A stretch of DNA of 18,870 nucleotides from positions 1 to 18,870 of the forward strand of contig JAIXRX010000086.1 in NCBI GenBank assembly GCA_027485005.1, read 5' to 3'. The position numbers and the translations under genes are program-made. Position 1 is the stretch's first letter. The number at the start of each line of letters is the position of its first letter. Of the stretch, positions 6,662 through 14,165 are shown one piece after another. Source of the DNA: Alphaproteobacteria bacterium. Lineage in GTDB: Bacteria > Pseudomonadota > Alphaproteobacteria > Rickettsiales > JAIXRX01. A model generated the notes under the pieces. It saw only the letters and a program-made list of their open reading frames with translations, had not been told where the DNA came from and searched no databases.

Positions 6662-7060
6662 TTACGATTTGTTCTTTTCGAGTGCGCTGAGCAATGCAGG
6701 AAACGCTTGGAGTTGCCGTTTGGCACGCTTCAGGTATTTTTGATGCAAATGCGGATTAGCTTGCGCTGAAGTGGAAAGCAGCAATGTAAGATTATCCATG
6801 GCGAGGATCTGTTTTTTTGTTTCGCGACGGCGGCTGTGACGCGAAGGTAAATTGAATAACCACACAGTCATCAGCACCACGATTTGAACCAGAAAAAAGC
6901 ACAGCAAAGACGCAGCCACAAACGCAAAAGCAGAGCTTTCAATCACATAACCAAGCCATTCAAGGCGTAGGCTGCCTGGTGCTTCAACCAGCGGTGTTAA
7001 AAATACCGCTAACGCTACGCTTAAGCCAATGAGTACAAAGAATTTGAAGGTTGATTTCAT
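6662..7060 (-). CDS. HemY N-terminal domain protein, naturally short
   Basis: The 132-residue protein has two membrane helices (about 5-23 and 43-69). Between them is a short loop matching the HemY_N pattern (LRLEWLGYVIESS, 31-43), followed by a basic segment SRHSRRRETKK and a helical tail. HemY is an inner-membrane protein linked to heme biosynthesis loci and normally runs to about 400-500 residues with a TPR region. Here the reading frame ends at TAA just as the first helical pair would begin, and the space beyond is occupied by a gene on the other strand. The start overlaps the mic60 stop by four bases (ATGA), which implies coupled translation. Whether it is functional as a short protein is unknown. 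Confidence 0.75.
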   Translation of the reverse strand: MKSTFKFFVLIGLSVALAVFLTPLVEAPGSLRLEWLGYVIESSAFAFVAASLLCFFLVQIVVLMTVWLFNLPSRHSRRRETKKQILAMDNLTLLLSTSAQANPHLHQKYLKRAKRQLQAFPALLSALEKNKS

Positions 7061-8190
7061 AGGCTATGGTCTGCCGCAGGGGTAGTGGTAGGCGCTTTTG
7101 CGGGTTCTGGCGTTGGTTCTGCGGGTGCAGTTTCTGTGGTATAGGTTTCTTCAGCGGTAGGCGCGACCACTGCGCCCATATCCCCAAGCTGCCTACCAAT
7201 CAGTACATTATTCAAGAAGGCCAGATCTTTTTCGGCGTTTAAATAATCCTGAGCTTTTTCAAGCCATGGTTTGAGCACCTCATATTTTTTTGTCAATGGA
7301 CGCACATGCTCAAGAGCAGAAGCCACATGCGCTTGGCGTAAATCATCTATAGCGATACGTACAATCTCTTCGTCACTCATGGTCGATGTATCGATCACAC
7401 CATCTTCGACACGGCGGATGATGAAGACATGGCGCAGGCCATCTTTCAATTTATCCCACCAGCTTTCAGTTTGGTTGACGCTGCTTGGGAAAAGACTTGG
7501 TTCAATTTTTTTCAAGGCCTCTAGCAAACTATTCACCTGCAAGGGGGGCTGCATACTCCAGTTTTGCATACGGCTGAGAGCTTCTTGCTCACTTGGTGTG
7601 ACGGCGGTGAAATTACCCATAAATTGTAAAATCAGCGTGTTCCAGTTTTCGTCTTTATTGAATTTGCTTTGCATCTGCTGCACCAGCCACCATGCTTTCA
7701 TATCTTTAAGTGGTTGTGCATATTGTTGTTCACGCATTAATAGGTCCCCGATTTGTGCTTTAAGCTGCACCACCGTGGTTTCAAGCTGCGTAATTTTTTT
7801 TGCTTGCTCAGCATATTCATCTGGGATGCTCAGCGCATTATTCAAATTCGCAAAATCCTCTTTCAGTTGCATCAGCTCTTCTTGTTGTGATTGCAGCTGC
7901 TGCGCAATATTTTCCGCTTCCGCTTCCTCAGTTGGGGCAGCGTCTTCCGTATCGGCGCTTTCATTTGCAGCAGCGATTAGCTCCTGCTCAGCATTTGCAA
8001 TACTCACTTCTGATGAGATTTGATTTGTTAGTTTTGCCCATTGAGCGTGTGCAAAACTCTGCCAATGGGGGTAGGTGTAAACACCCGCAGCAACACTGCA
8101 CAGCAGCACAAAGGTGAGGGGAGCCGCAAAGTTTTTGCGGACAACAGGGGTGGCGGGTGCCGATGGGTCTGGCAAAGAATCGAATGTCAT
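7057..8190 (-). CDS. mic60: Mic60/mitofilin family inner-membrane protein
   Basis: Alphaproteobacterial Mic60 is the bacterial relative of the MICOS subunit that bends mitochondrial inner membranes and contacts outer-membrane proteins. This protein shows the expected layout: a short cytoplasmic N-terminus, one membrane helix (about 22-40), an acidic Ala/Glu region (65-95), a Gln/Glu/Leu-rich coiled coil (about 92-155), and a C-terminal mitofilin-like helical domain (about 243-333). The last includes GLRHVFIIRRVEDG, then IDDLRQAHVASALEHV and LKPWLEKAQDYL. A Pro/Thr/Ala/Glu-rich tail from about 343 to 377 follows, longer than I would expect. The start overlaps the hemD stop as ATGA and the stop overlaps hemY. 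The position after hemC-hemD is the known neighbourhood of bacterial mic60. Confidence 0.82.
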   Translation of the reverse strand: MTFDSLPDPSAPATPVVRKNFAAPLTFVLLCSVAAGVYTYPHWQSFAHAQWAKLTNQISSEVSIANAEQELIAAANESADTEDAAPTEEAEAENIAQQLQSQQEELMQLKEDFANLNNALSIPDEYAEQAKKITQLETTVVQLKAQIGDLLMREQQYAQPLKDMKAWWLVQQMQSKFNKDENWNTLILQFMGNFTAVTPSEQEALSRMQNWSMQPPLQVNSLLEALKKIEPSLFPSSVNQTESWWDKLKDGLRHVFIIRRVEDGVIDTSTMSDEEIVRIAIDDLRQAHVASALEHVRPLTKKYEVLKPWLEKAQDYLNAEKDLAFLNNVLIGRQLGDMGAVVAPTAEETYTTETAPAEPTPEPAKAPTTTPAADHSL

Positions 8191-8945
8191 ATGGCGCTAT
8201 TATACTCCAGCCACGCACGAATGAGAAGAGGCATCCTTGGGGTGGGAGCAACATGAAGTGACAAGCGCGGCAGTTTCGTAACAGTTGCGGCAACCGAGTC
8301 ACTCATTGCATAGAGACTTAAGGCGTTGAAGCATTCAGATAGTCCATGTTTTTCCATCAAGTTGATCCATGCTTGTGCTCCTTTGGCAGAAGATAAAAAC
8401 ACCGACTGAATGCGTTGCTGGCGAAAGGCTTCGATGGATTCTTCGGTTAAGGAAGGCGCGGGAGCGGATGCATAAACCGCCAAGTAAGATGCTTGAAAGC
8501 CTGCTTGTTGCAAGGCAGCGATCATATCATAGCTTGGTTCTTGCGCGCCAATGATGGTGATGGGAGCATGGTGATCGATATTTTCGATGATATCTTTGGT
8601 TAATTGCTCGGCGTTATGGCTGCCAACCAGTGTCACGCTAAAACCAGCGTCTTGAGCGGCTTTGGCGGTGCTTTCGCCCACTACAAAACAAGTAGAACGA
8701 TGGATGTTGGGGGCAAGGGTGAGGAGAGCGGAAACGCCCTGTGCGCTGGTAAAAACAAGGCGCTGCCCTGCAAGTTTTTGGCAGGCGCTAGACGCGCTTT
8801 GCTGCACGTCAAACACCAAGGTGGGAGAATGAAACAAACGTGGCATAAGCGGAGAGAATAAAGCATGTTCTTCGGCACTCAGCGCTTGGCTGCGCGTGAT
8901 AAGAATGCCGTACGAAGCGGGGCTATCGGTAAAAGTCGTGCCCAT
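8187..8945 (-). CDS. hemD: Uroporphyrinogen-III synthase
   Basis: HemD closes and isomerises the linear hydroxymethylbilane made by HemC to uroporphyrinogen III, the branch point for heme, siroheme and cobalamin. The family is poorly conserved in sequence. Support comes from GILITRSQ at the N-terminus, FTSAQGVSAL in the first domain, YLAVYASAPAP at the return hinge, VFLSSAKGAQAW in the second domain, and the operon position directly after hemC. The open frame extends up to 9038, but the ATG at 8945 gives 252 residues, normal for the family, and only a 23-base overlap with hemC. No good Shine-Dalgarno is seen, so coupling to hemC translation is likely. Confidence 0.88.
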   Translation of the reverse strand: MGTTFTDSPASYGILITRSQALSAEEHALFSPLMPRLFHSPTLVFDVQQSASSACQKLAGQRLVFTSAQGVSALLTLAPNIHRSTCFVVGESTAKAAQDAGFSVTLVGSHNAEQLTKDIIENIDHHAPITIIGAQEPSYDMIAALQQAGFQASYLAVYASAPAPSLTEESIEAFRQQRIQSVFLSSAKGAQAWINLMEKHGLSECFNALSLYAMSDSVAATVTKLPRLSLHVAPTPRMPLLIRAWLEYNSAI

Positions 8946-9876
8946 GGGTCTGTATATAATAGTGGCCGAGGGCTTCCCCCAAAGCGCGTGCTTCTTGAAG
9001 GCTGCCTTGGCGATGTTGGATGTCATAAGCCGAACCATCGTGTTTTGAGACGAAGGCAGAGAGATGCAATGTGAGCCCTTTTATATGTGCATGGGCAGAA
9101 ATTGCAGAGCGGCAAGTGCCACCTAATGTTTCCAGCAGCCCGCGCTCTGCTTCCACCGCCACCCATGTGGGGGCGTGATGGATAGCAGCAAAAATATCTT
9201 TAGTGTCGACATCGTCTGCGCGGCATTGAATGGCAACCACCCCTTGCCCCACCGCAGGAATCATCGCCTCCATTGGAATGCTGTGTCCCAGAGCTAGGGC
9301 CAAGCGGTTGAGGCCTGCTTTGGCCAGAATGGTCGCATCATATTCTCCGCTCTCAATTTTACGCAAGCGGGTGGCCACATTGCCGCGAATGGGCTCGATG
9401 CGGATGGTAGGGTTCATGATGCGTGCTAAAATTGCACGACGTGGGGAAGACGTTCCAAGCACTGCTGTTACTGGTAAATCTTCAATTCGCTGAACGGTTT
9501 TGTCCCATGCAATCAATACGTCTTGCGCTTCTTCCCGTGGCAGCACCGCCGCAAATGTTAATGCACGTGGATAATCTGCCGGTATGTCTTTTAGGGAATG
9601 AACCGCCGCGTCAATCCTGCCATCCAGTAAAGCCTCATCTAATTCCTTGGTAAAAACGGCTTTGCCACCAATTTCTGCAATGGGCTGGGTAGTATTTTTG
9701 TCGCCTAACGTTTGGATAATAACTGTTTCAATTATCAGATGCGGGTGAGAGGTGGCCAGCGCTGCTTTGGTGAGTTCTGTTTGCGCGAGCGCGAGTGCAC
9801 TGCCGCGCGTACCTAAACGCAAGGTTGCGCAGGGGGTGGTATGAAAACGGTTGCGAGGGTTAGATTGATTGTGCAT
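8923..9876 (-). CDS. hemC: Porphobilinogen deaminase (hydroxymethylbilane synthase)
   Basis: HemC polymerises four porphobilinogen molecules into hydroxymethylbilane using a covalent dipyrromethane cofactor. With the start at 9876 the protein has 317 residues. Visible are LRLGTRGSALALAQ near residue 19, the substrate-contact block AAVHSLKDIPADYP (near 90-103), LGTSSPRR, the RGNVATRL block, and the cofactor-binding Cys255 in GGTCRSA. An ATG at 9930 would add 18 residues but would overlap the divergent tsaD start by ten bases, and the extra residues do not resemble the family, so 9876 is preferred. Neither start has a clear Shine-Dalgarno. It heads the hemC-hemD-mic60-hemY operon. Confidence 0.95.
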   Translation of the reverse strand: MHNQSNPRNRFHTTPCATLRLGTRGSALALAQTELTKAALATSHPHLIIETVIIQTLGDKNTTQPIAEIGGKAVFTKELDEALLDGRIDAAVHSLKDIPADYPRALTFAAVLPREEAQDVLIAWDKTVQRIEDLPVTAVLGTSSPRRAILARIMNPTIRIEPIRGNVATRLRKIESGEYDATILAKAGLNRLALALGHSIPMEAMIPAVGQGVVAIQCRADDVDTKDIFAAIHHAPTWVAVEAERGLLETLGGTCRSAISAHAHIKGLTLHLSAFVSKHDGSAYDIQHRQGSLQEARALGEALGHYYIQTHGHDFYR

Positions 9877-9892
9877 AAGTTTGGTGCATAAG
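9871..9892. repeat. Direct repeat GTGCATAAG at the hemC/tsaD divergent junction
   Basis: The 9-base word GTGCATAAG occurs at 9871-9879 and 9884-9892, 13 bases apart and so just over one helical turn. It overlaps the preferred hemC start and lies 29-50 bases before tsaD. It could be an operator for one or both genes or a chance repeat. No convincing -35/-10 pair was found here for either direction. Confidence 0.3.
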
Positions 9893-9920
9893 CGAGATTG
9901 AACGGCTTTGGTAGAAAAAA

Positions 9921-10961
9921 ATGAATACATCCCTTCATACTATTCTAGGAATTGAGAGCAGCTGCGACGAAACCGCCGCGGCGATTGTGCGTGAAGATGG
10001 TGAGATTTTAGCCAATATTGTGTGGTCGCAGATGGCTCAACACGCACCTTACGGTGGAGTGGTGCCAGAAATTGCGTCGCGTGCGCATGTAGCGATGATG
10101 GATAAGGTGATTGCTCAAGCCTGCGAGCAAGCGAATATGAGTTTGCAACAGGTGGGCGCGATTGCCGCAACCACAGGCCCAGGCTTGATTGGCGGGCTGA
10201 TGGTGGGCTTGATGACGGGCAAGGCGCTAGCGAGTGTATTGCAAAAACCCTTTGTGGCAGTCAATCATTTAGAGGGTCATGCATTGACTGTACGTTTAAC
10301 CAATAAAGTTGAGTTTCCATACCTGTTGTTGCTGGTTTCTGGCGGGCATTGCCAAGTGTTGTTGACGCGAGGAGTTGGGGATTACATTCGTTTTGGCGGC
10401 ACGATGGATGACGCGGTGGGTGAGGCATTTGACAAAACCGCGAAGCTGATGGGGTTGCCATATCCCGGTGGTCCAGCCATAGAAAAACGTGCGCGTGAAG
10501 GCGACCCGCGACGCTTCAAACTTCCACTTTCTATGGTGGGGGCAGAGCATGGTGATTTTTCGTTTTCTGGACTGAAAACAGCGGTGCTACGGTTAGTCGA
10601 TTCGCATCGTCCGTTGGACGAAAAAACAACCGCAGATATTTGCGCGAGCTTTCAATATACAGTGGGTGAAATTTTGGCAGATCGCATGATGCATGCATTC
10701 AAGCGCTGCGAAGCGATGGGGCTGAAAAACCTACCGCTGGTGGTGGCGGGCGGTGTGGCCGCCAACCAGTTTTTGCGTGGGCGCTTGGCGCAAGTGGCAA
10801 AAGATTTTGGTGCAGAATTAGTGGCGCCACCCATTGCTTTATGCACTGACAATGCTGCGATGATTGCATGGGCAGGCATGGAGCGTTGGCGCTTGAATGG
10901 GTGGGGGCAGTGTGATGTACTAGACACAGAGCCGCGAGCACGTTGGCCATTGGCAGCTTAA
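9921..10961 (+). CDS. tsaD: tRNA t6A37 threonylcarbamoyltransferase subunit TsaD
   Basis: TsaD, with TsaB and TsaE, transfers the threonylcarbamoyl group from TsaC-made threonylcarbamoyl-AMP to A37 of tRNAs that read ANN codons. The 346 residues match the family (about 335-350). The ASKHA fold is marked by ILGIESSCDETAAAIV at 8-23, the metal-binding histidines of NHLEGHA (His116 and His120), LLVSGGHCQ at 137-145, DFSFSGLKTA, VVAGGVAANQFLRG, and the late LCTDNAAMIAWAG with a metal-ligand Asp. The ATG at 9921 has only a modest GGTAG upstream, but no other start precedes the conserved core. It is divergent from hemC. Confidence 0.98.
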   Translation: MNTSLHTILGIESSCDETAAAIVREDGEILANIVWSQMAQHAPYGGVVPEIASRAHVAMMDKVIAQACEQANMSLQQVGAIAATTGPGLIGGLMVGLMTGKALASVLQKPFVAVNHLEGHALTVRLTNKVEFPYLLLLVSGGHCQVLLTRGVGDYIRFGGTMDDAVGEAFDKTAKLMGLPYPGGPAIEKRAREGDPRRFKLPLSMVGAEHGDFSFSGLKTAVLRLVDSHRPLDEKTTADICASFQYTVGEILADRMMHAFKRCEAMGLKNLPLVVAGGVAANQFLRGRLAQVAKDFGAELVAPPIALCTDNAAMIAWAGMERWRLNGWGQCDVLDTEPRARWPLAA

Positions 10962-10964
10962 TAC

Positions 10965-10993
10965 TTGTTTGCATTGTGTGTTTCTGTTATAGA
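10965..10993 (+). promoter_or_regulatory. Possible sigma70 promoter for the 137-residue orphan gene
   Basis: TTGTTT (10965-10970) and TATAGA (10988-10993) are separated by 17 bases in the AT-rich 99-base spacer after tsaD. The distance to the ATG at 11061 leaves a leader of about 60 bases. The boxes are imperfect, so this is tentative. Confidence 0.4.
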
Positions 10994-11060
10994 ACAAAAA
11001 TAAGATATACAAAAAAGCGCATACAAAAGTGCTAAAAACAAGGGTTAAGAGGTAAAGCGT

Positions 11061-11474
11061 ATGATGGCATCATTTGCATCATGGCAAGAAAGTCTGCGTC
11101 AAGAATTGCGTAAGGCTAACTCAATATTTCAAAAATTTGGTTTTACGTCTTCTGGCAATGTGCTTGGTGCAAATTTTCGTGCCTATGGTCGTAGTTTTGG
11201 TGTGTTTGATTTTTCTGAATTTGTAGAACACGCCCGCGGTTTTTATGCGGATGCCTTGGCGCGGCGTGGTGAACAAGGATACACTATTTTGATTTTGCCC
11301 AATGGTATGAAAGCGATTGATTTGCGCGGTGAAGTCCGTGGTGTTTTTGATAAAGATGGCAATCCTATTGCTTATTTCCGCCCTAATTATCGGGTTCTTG
11401 GTTACGCAACGCCGCAAGAAGAAATCAATGATTTCAAGCAAGGTATTTTTGCAGCTCAGGCTACTATTAACTAA
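11061..11474 (+). CDS. Orphan hypothetical protein, 137 residues
   Basis: The start is supported by AGAGG about 8 bases before the ATG. There is no signal peptide and no membrane helix. The N-terminal half is helical and aromatic (FASWQESLRQELRKANSIF). The C-terminal half looks beta-rich, with YTILILPNGMKAIDLRG near residues 74-90 and VFDKDGNPIAYFRPNY near 95-110. Hairpins of the type DG-x-x-x-Y-F-R/K-P recur in toxin domains of polymorphic toxin systems, but the match is only a visual impression, and no immunity gene or secretion signal is adjacent. By eye the gene is more AT-rich than tsaD. I do not recognise a family. Confidence 0.7.
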   Translation: MMASFASWQESLRQELRKANSIFQKFGFTSSGNVLGANFRAYGRSFGVFDFSEFVEHARGFYADALARRGEQGYTILILPNGMKAIDLRGEVRGVFDKDGNPIAYFRPNYRVLGYATPQEEINDFKQGIFAAQATIN

Positions 11475-11481
11475 TAATAGT
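11463..11481. terminator. AT-rich inverted repeat at a convergent gene junction
   Basis: ACTATTA (11463-11469) pairs with TAATAGT (11475-11481) around a 5-base loop. It spans the stop codon of the 137-residue orphan and abuts the stop of the ModA-like gene. The stem is almost all A-T and the following T run is broken, so at best it is a weak terminator for either direction. Confidence 0.3.
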
Positions 11482-12279
11482 TTATTTGTTGTCGAGCCAT
11501 GTTTGCAGTTTTTGTTTTTGTGTAGGGGCTGTTAAGAACTGTAGTAATTCTCGCGCTGCTTTCATTTGTTCTCCTGCTACCACCACTCCTTCGTATTGAA
11601 TGGCTTGTTCCAGTGCAATCGGCTGAAGGACTTTTAGATCAGCATGTTGACGAATATCTGATGCAAAACCAATCCCCACACTTAATGGCGCTTCAAGCGT
11701 TGGACGATTTAGCGCGTAGCTGAGGGCGAACATGTCAGTTGTTATGGTGGCAGGTGTCGTAAGTGCCGCTTTTTGCGCCCATTTATCCGCCCAGTACCCT
11801 TGGCTTATATTGGTGTCCAGCTGCCAGCGGGGGTTGGCTTGCTGCAACATGGCAAGGGTTTGCTCATGGTTGGCGGGGTCTAAAGTGATTGGGGTTTGCG
11901 CCCCGCCGACAAACGCTAATTTGTCGCTGGCCAGTGCAGCGCGGCTATTATTATCGCTTAGGCCTTGTTGGGAAAGGTTTTCAAATAAAGGAGGGTAGGC
12001 GCTAATCACAATGTCCACCGCCTCTCCATTGCTTATCTGCTCTTGCATAGCCTCGGCATTTGCGCTGGTAACATTGATAGAGATGCCATGGGTGCGCGTG
12101 TAGGTTGTGGCAATCTGACTTAAAGGAATAGCGATATTACGCTCTGCAACTACATGTATGATGGCGGTTTCTGCGGTCTGCGCGTAGCTGGTAAGAGGCG
12201 CAAAAAGCGTGCTTAAAGCGAAAATGGCAGCTAAAAACTTGCCCAATTTATTAACAAAAGGTTTATTTTTGCTTGTCAT
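11482..12279 (-). CDS. ModA-like periplasmic substrate-binding protein
   Basis: The 265-residue protein starts with a basic N-terminus and hydrophobic core ending in SYA-Q, a standard Sec signal peptide with cleavage near residue 33. The mature part matches the type 2 periplasmic binding fold of ModA/WtpA proteins. It has an N-terminal beta-alpha unit, then VTSANAEAMQEQISNGEAVDIVISA split over residues about 72-100, LASDKLAFVGG, and a late VGIGFASDI hinge region. A molybdate-type oxyanion is the default substrate in the family, but the ligand residues cannot be judged without alignment. The open frame extends upstream to 12405, but that extension would cross the divergent gene's start. No modB or modC is adjacent. 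Confidence 0.78.
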   Translation of the reverse strand: MTSKNKPFVNKLGKFLAAIFALSTLFAPLTSYAQTAETAIIHVVAERNIAIPLSQIATTYTRTHGISINVTSANAEAMQEQISNGEAVDIVISAYPPLFENLSQQGLSDNNSRAALASDKLAFVGGAQTPITLDPANHEQTLAMLQQANPRWQLDTNISQGYWADKWAQKAALTTPATITTDMFALSYALNRPTLEAPLSVGIGFASDIRQHADLKVLQPIALEQAIQYEGVVVAGEQMKAARELLQFLTAPTQKQKLQTWLDNK

Positions 12280-12334
12280 GACGATTGCCCGTGATAGACT
12301 AGACCAAGGTTTAATGACACAAAGGTAGAGTAAT

Positions 12335-12925
12335 ATGCGCGTGGTAGGAAGACGGTTAGTCGCCGTCTTAGCAGTCATTGGTTTGGTAGGGATTATCCCA
12401 GTCATGATGGCGCAGCCCTCCGGTGTGGCCAGCGCGGGGTTGAGCGCTGGGTTTATGGTGCCAATAGTTTCTGTCTATCATGTGGTTTTATATGTCGCAA
12501 TCGGCTTGTGGGCGTCGTGGCTTGGGCGTGAAGCCATGGTGCTTTTGCCCTTTTCCTGCCTGTTGCTGCTGATGTTTGGCGGCATGGTTGCTTTGCCTAC
12601 GGCCGACCGCGTGACTTATCAATTATGGATGCTGGGGTGCATGTTGTTATTTGCGCTAACCATCAGTGTCGTGCGTCAGCGTTATTTTACCAGCAGCGTG
12701 TTGGTGTTTGGTGCGTTGTTTTATGTGCTGGGGGTGCAGGCCATGGTGCAGCTACCACTCATTGCTCCACCGATTTATTTCTTACTGGGTATGGTGCTGA
12801 GCGTGGCGCTGATAATGGCGATTGGTGTGAGTGTTGGGCTGCCATTGGCGGGCTGGGGAAAAAGCTGGGTCAAAGAAGAAAGTTTTGCCGAAACGCCAAA
12901 AGCGCTGACGTATATTCCACGATAA
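12335..12925 (+). CDS. HupE/UreJ-like membrane protein lacking the metal-ligand residues
   Basis: The 196-residue protein has an N-terminal hydrophobic segment (7-26, helix or signal peptide) and about five more membrane helices. HupE/UreJ proteins are nickel or cobalt permeases with the pattern GF-x-HP-L-x-G-x-DH followed by a VGLWAA stretch. Residues 39-60 follow that pattern, including GF, the Pro, the second His (H49) and AIGLWASWLG, but the metal-binding His and Asp are replaced by Val42 and Tyr48. The second conserved site, normally HGHAHG in a middle helix, aligns with YVLGVQ (130-135). The fold looks conserved and the nickel site lost. The Shine-Dalgarno AAAGG is 9 bases from the ATG. 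It is divergent from the ModA-like gene and convergent with metC, with 4 bases between the stops. Confidence 0.68.
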   Translation: MRVVGRRLVAVLAVIGLVGIIPVMMAQPSGVASAGLSAGFMVPIVSVYHVVLYVAIGLWASWLGREAMVLLPFSCLLLLMFGGMVALPTADRVTYQLWMLGCMLLFALTISVVRQRYFTSSVLVFGALFYVLGVQAMVQLPLIAPPIYFLLGMVLSVALIMAIGVSVGLPLAGWGKSWVKEESFAETPKALTYIPR

Positions 12926-12929
12926 ATAT

Positions 12930-14099
12930 TTAAGCAGCTTTGCTGAACCTATCCAAGCCTGCGCGCAGGTCGGCTTTCAAATCCTCTACATCTTCTAAGC
13001 CAATATGCAGGCGTAAGCCTTGTCCCGTGTGGCTGTAAGGAAAAGTTTTGCGGATGCCTTGCAACGAAAACGGAATCACTAAGCTCTCATAGCCGCCCCA
13101 GCTAAAGCCCATTTTAAAATAGTGCATGCTGTCTAGCATCGCCGCCACTGCCGCGCGGGAGGAAGGTTGCAGCACAATAGAAAACAAGCCATTGCTGCCT
13201 TTGAAGTCACGTTTCCAAAGTGCATGTTGCGGGTGGGAAGGCAGGGCAGGGTGCAGCACAGCAGCCACTTCGGGTTGCTGTTCTAGCCATTTGGCCACTT
13301 CAATCGCCGCTGCTTCATGATGTTTCAGGCGTGGTGCCAGTGTGCGCAAGCCACGCTGCACTAGATAAATATCGTCTGGTGCAGTGCAAACGCCGAGCAT
13401 GGCGTGCATCTTTTTAATTCGTTTAAAAACGACCTCTGCCTTGGCAGTGATAACACCCATCATCACGTCTGAATGCCCGCACACATATTTACTCGCGGAA
13501 TAAACGGTGAGGTCGGCACCCAGTGCATAAGCATCCATTAAAAGCGGGCTGGAATAGGTGCTGTCCACCAAAACTAGAGCACCTTGGTTATGCGCCGCAG
13601 CGGCAATGGTAGGAATATCTTGAATATCAAAAGTAAGTGAGCCTGGGCTTTCTAACACCACCAGCGAGGTATTGGGTTTCAGGCACGCCTTAAAGTCATC
13701 TATATCTGCGGCGGTGAAATAGCTTACTTCGATTCCCATGGGTGCTAGTACTTGATCCGCAAAAAAACGGGTGGGTTCATAAGCAGAATCGCTAACCAGC
13801 ATGTGATCCCCCGCTTTGACAAGTGCGAGGTAGGCGGTAGTGAGTGCCGACACACCGGATGGACATAAAAGTGCGCCACATGCGCCTTCTAGTTCGGCTA
13901 ATGTTTTTTCAAATGCGCGATGAGTGCTGCTGCCAAAACGACCATATTGTGCGCGGGTACCTTGCCCTTTTTTAGCTGCCTCAAACGCCTCTAATGTCTC
14001 GAATAAGATGGTGGAAGTGTGGTTCACTGGCGGGTTGACAACGCCATCATTCGTTTCAGGGGAGCGACCAAGATGCACAAGTTTTGAATTAGTTTTCAT
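12930..14099 (-). CDS. metC: Cystathionine beta-lyase (Cys/Met metabolism PLP enzyme)
   Basis: A cytosolic PLP enzyme of the Cys/Met metabolism family. MetC splits cystathionine to homocysteine, pyruvate and ammonia in methionine synthesis. With the ATG at 14099 it has 389 residues, normal for the family. PLP-site features are the conserved Tyr52 in QYGRFGSSTH, the phosphate-binding PSGVSAL (80-86), Asp179 in VLVDSTYSSP, and the Schiff-base Lys204 in YSASKYVCGHSDVMMG. The C-terminal FSWGGYESL block favours beta-lyase over gamma-synthase or gamma-lyase. The frame stays open to 14222, but that extension is non-conserved and overlaps hpf. No good Shine-Dalgarno precedes the chosen ATG. Confidence 0.93.
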   Translation of the reverse strand: MKTNSKLVHLGRSPETNDGVVNPPVNHTSTILFETLEAFEAAKKGQGTRAQYGRFGSSTHRAFEKTLAELEGACGALLCPSGVSALTTAYLALVKAGDHMLVSDSAYEPTRFFADQVLAPMGIEVSYFTAADIDDFKACLKPNTSLVVLESPGSLTFDIQDIPTIAAAAHNQGALVLVDSTYSSPLLMDAYALGADLTVYSASKYVCGHSDVMMGVITAKAEVVFKRIKKMHAMLGVCTAPDDIYLVQRGLRTLAPRLKHHEAAAIEVAKWLEQQPEVAAVLHPALPSHPQHALWKRDFKGSNGLFSIVLQPSSRAAVAAMLDSMHYFKMGFSWGGYESLVIPFSLQGIRKTFPYSHTGQGLRLHIGLEDVEDLKADLRAGLDRFSKAA

Positions 14100-14165
14100 A
14101 AAAAAAGCAGATTTTCTCGTTGGGTTTTTGCGTGAATGGGTGTACACTGAAACAGTATCATTCGA

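Noticed and set aside
7271..8023. 250-codon plus-strand open frame antisense to mic60
   Set aside because: It lies wholly within mic60, its product is an implausible Ser/Cys-rich string, and the mic60 frame has clear domain structure and coupled overlaps.
8946..9038. 31-residue N-terminal extension of HemD
   Set aside because: It lies in the hemC coding end and does not look like family sequence. The ATG at 8945 gives a normal-length protein.
12280..12405. 42-residue N-terminal extension of the ModA-like protein
   Set aside because: It would place the signal peptide internally and overlap the divergent membrane protein gene.
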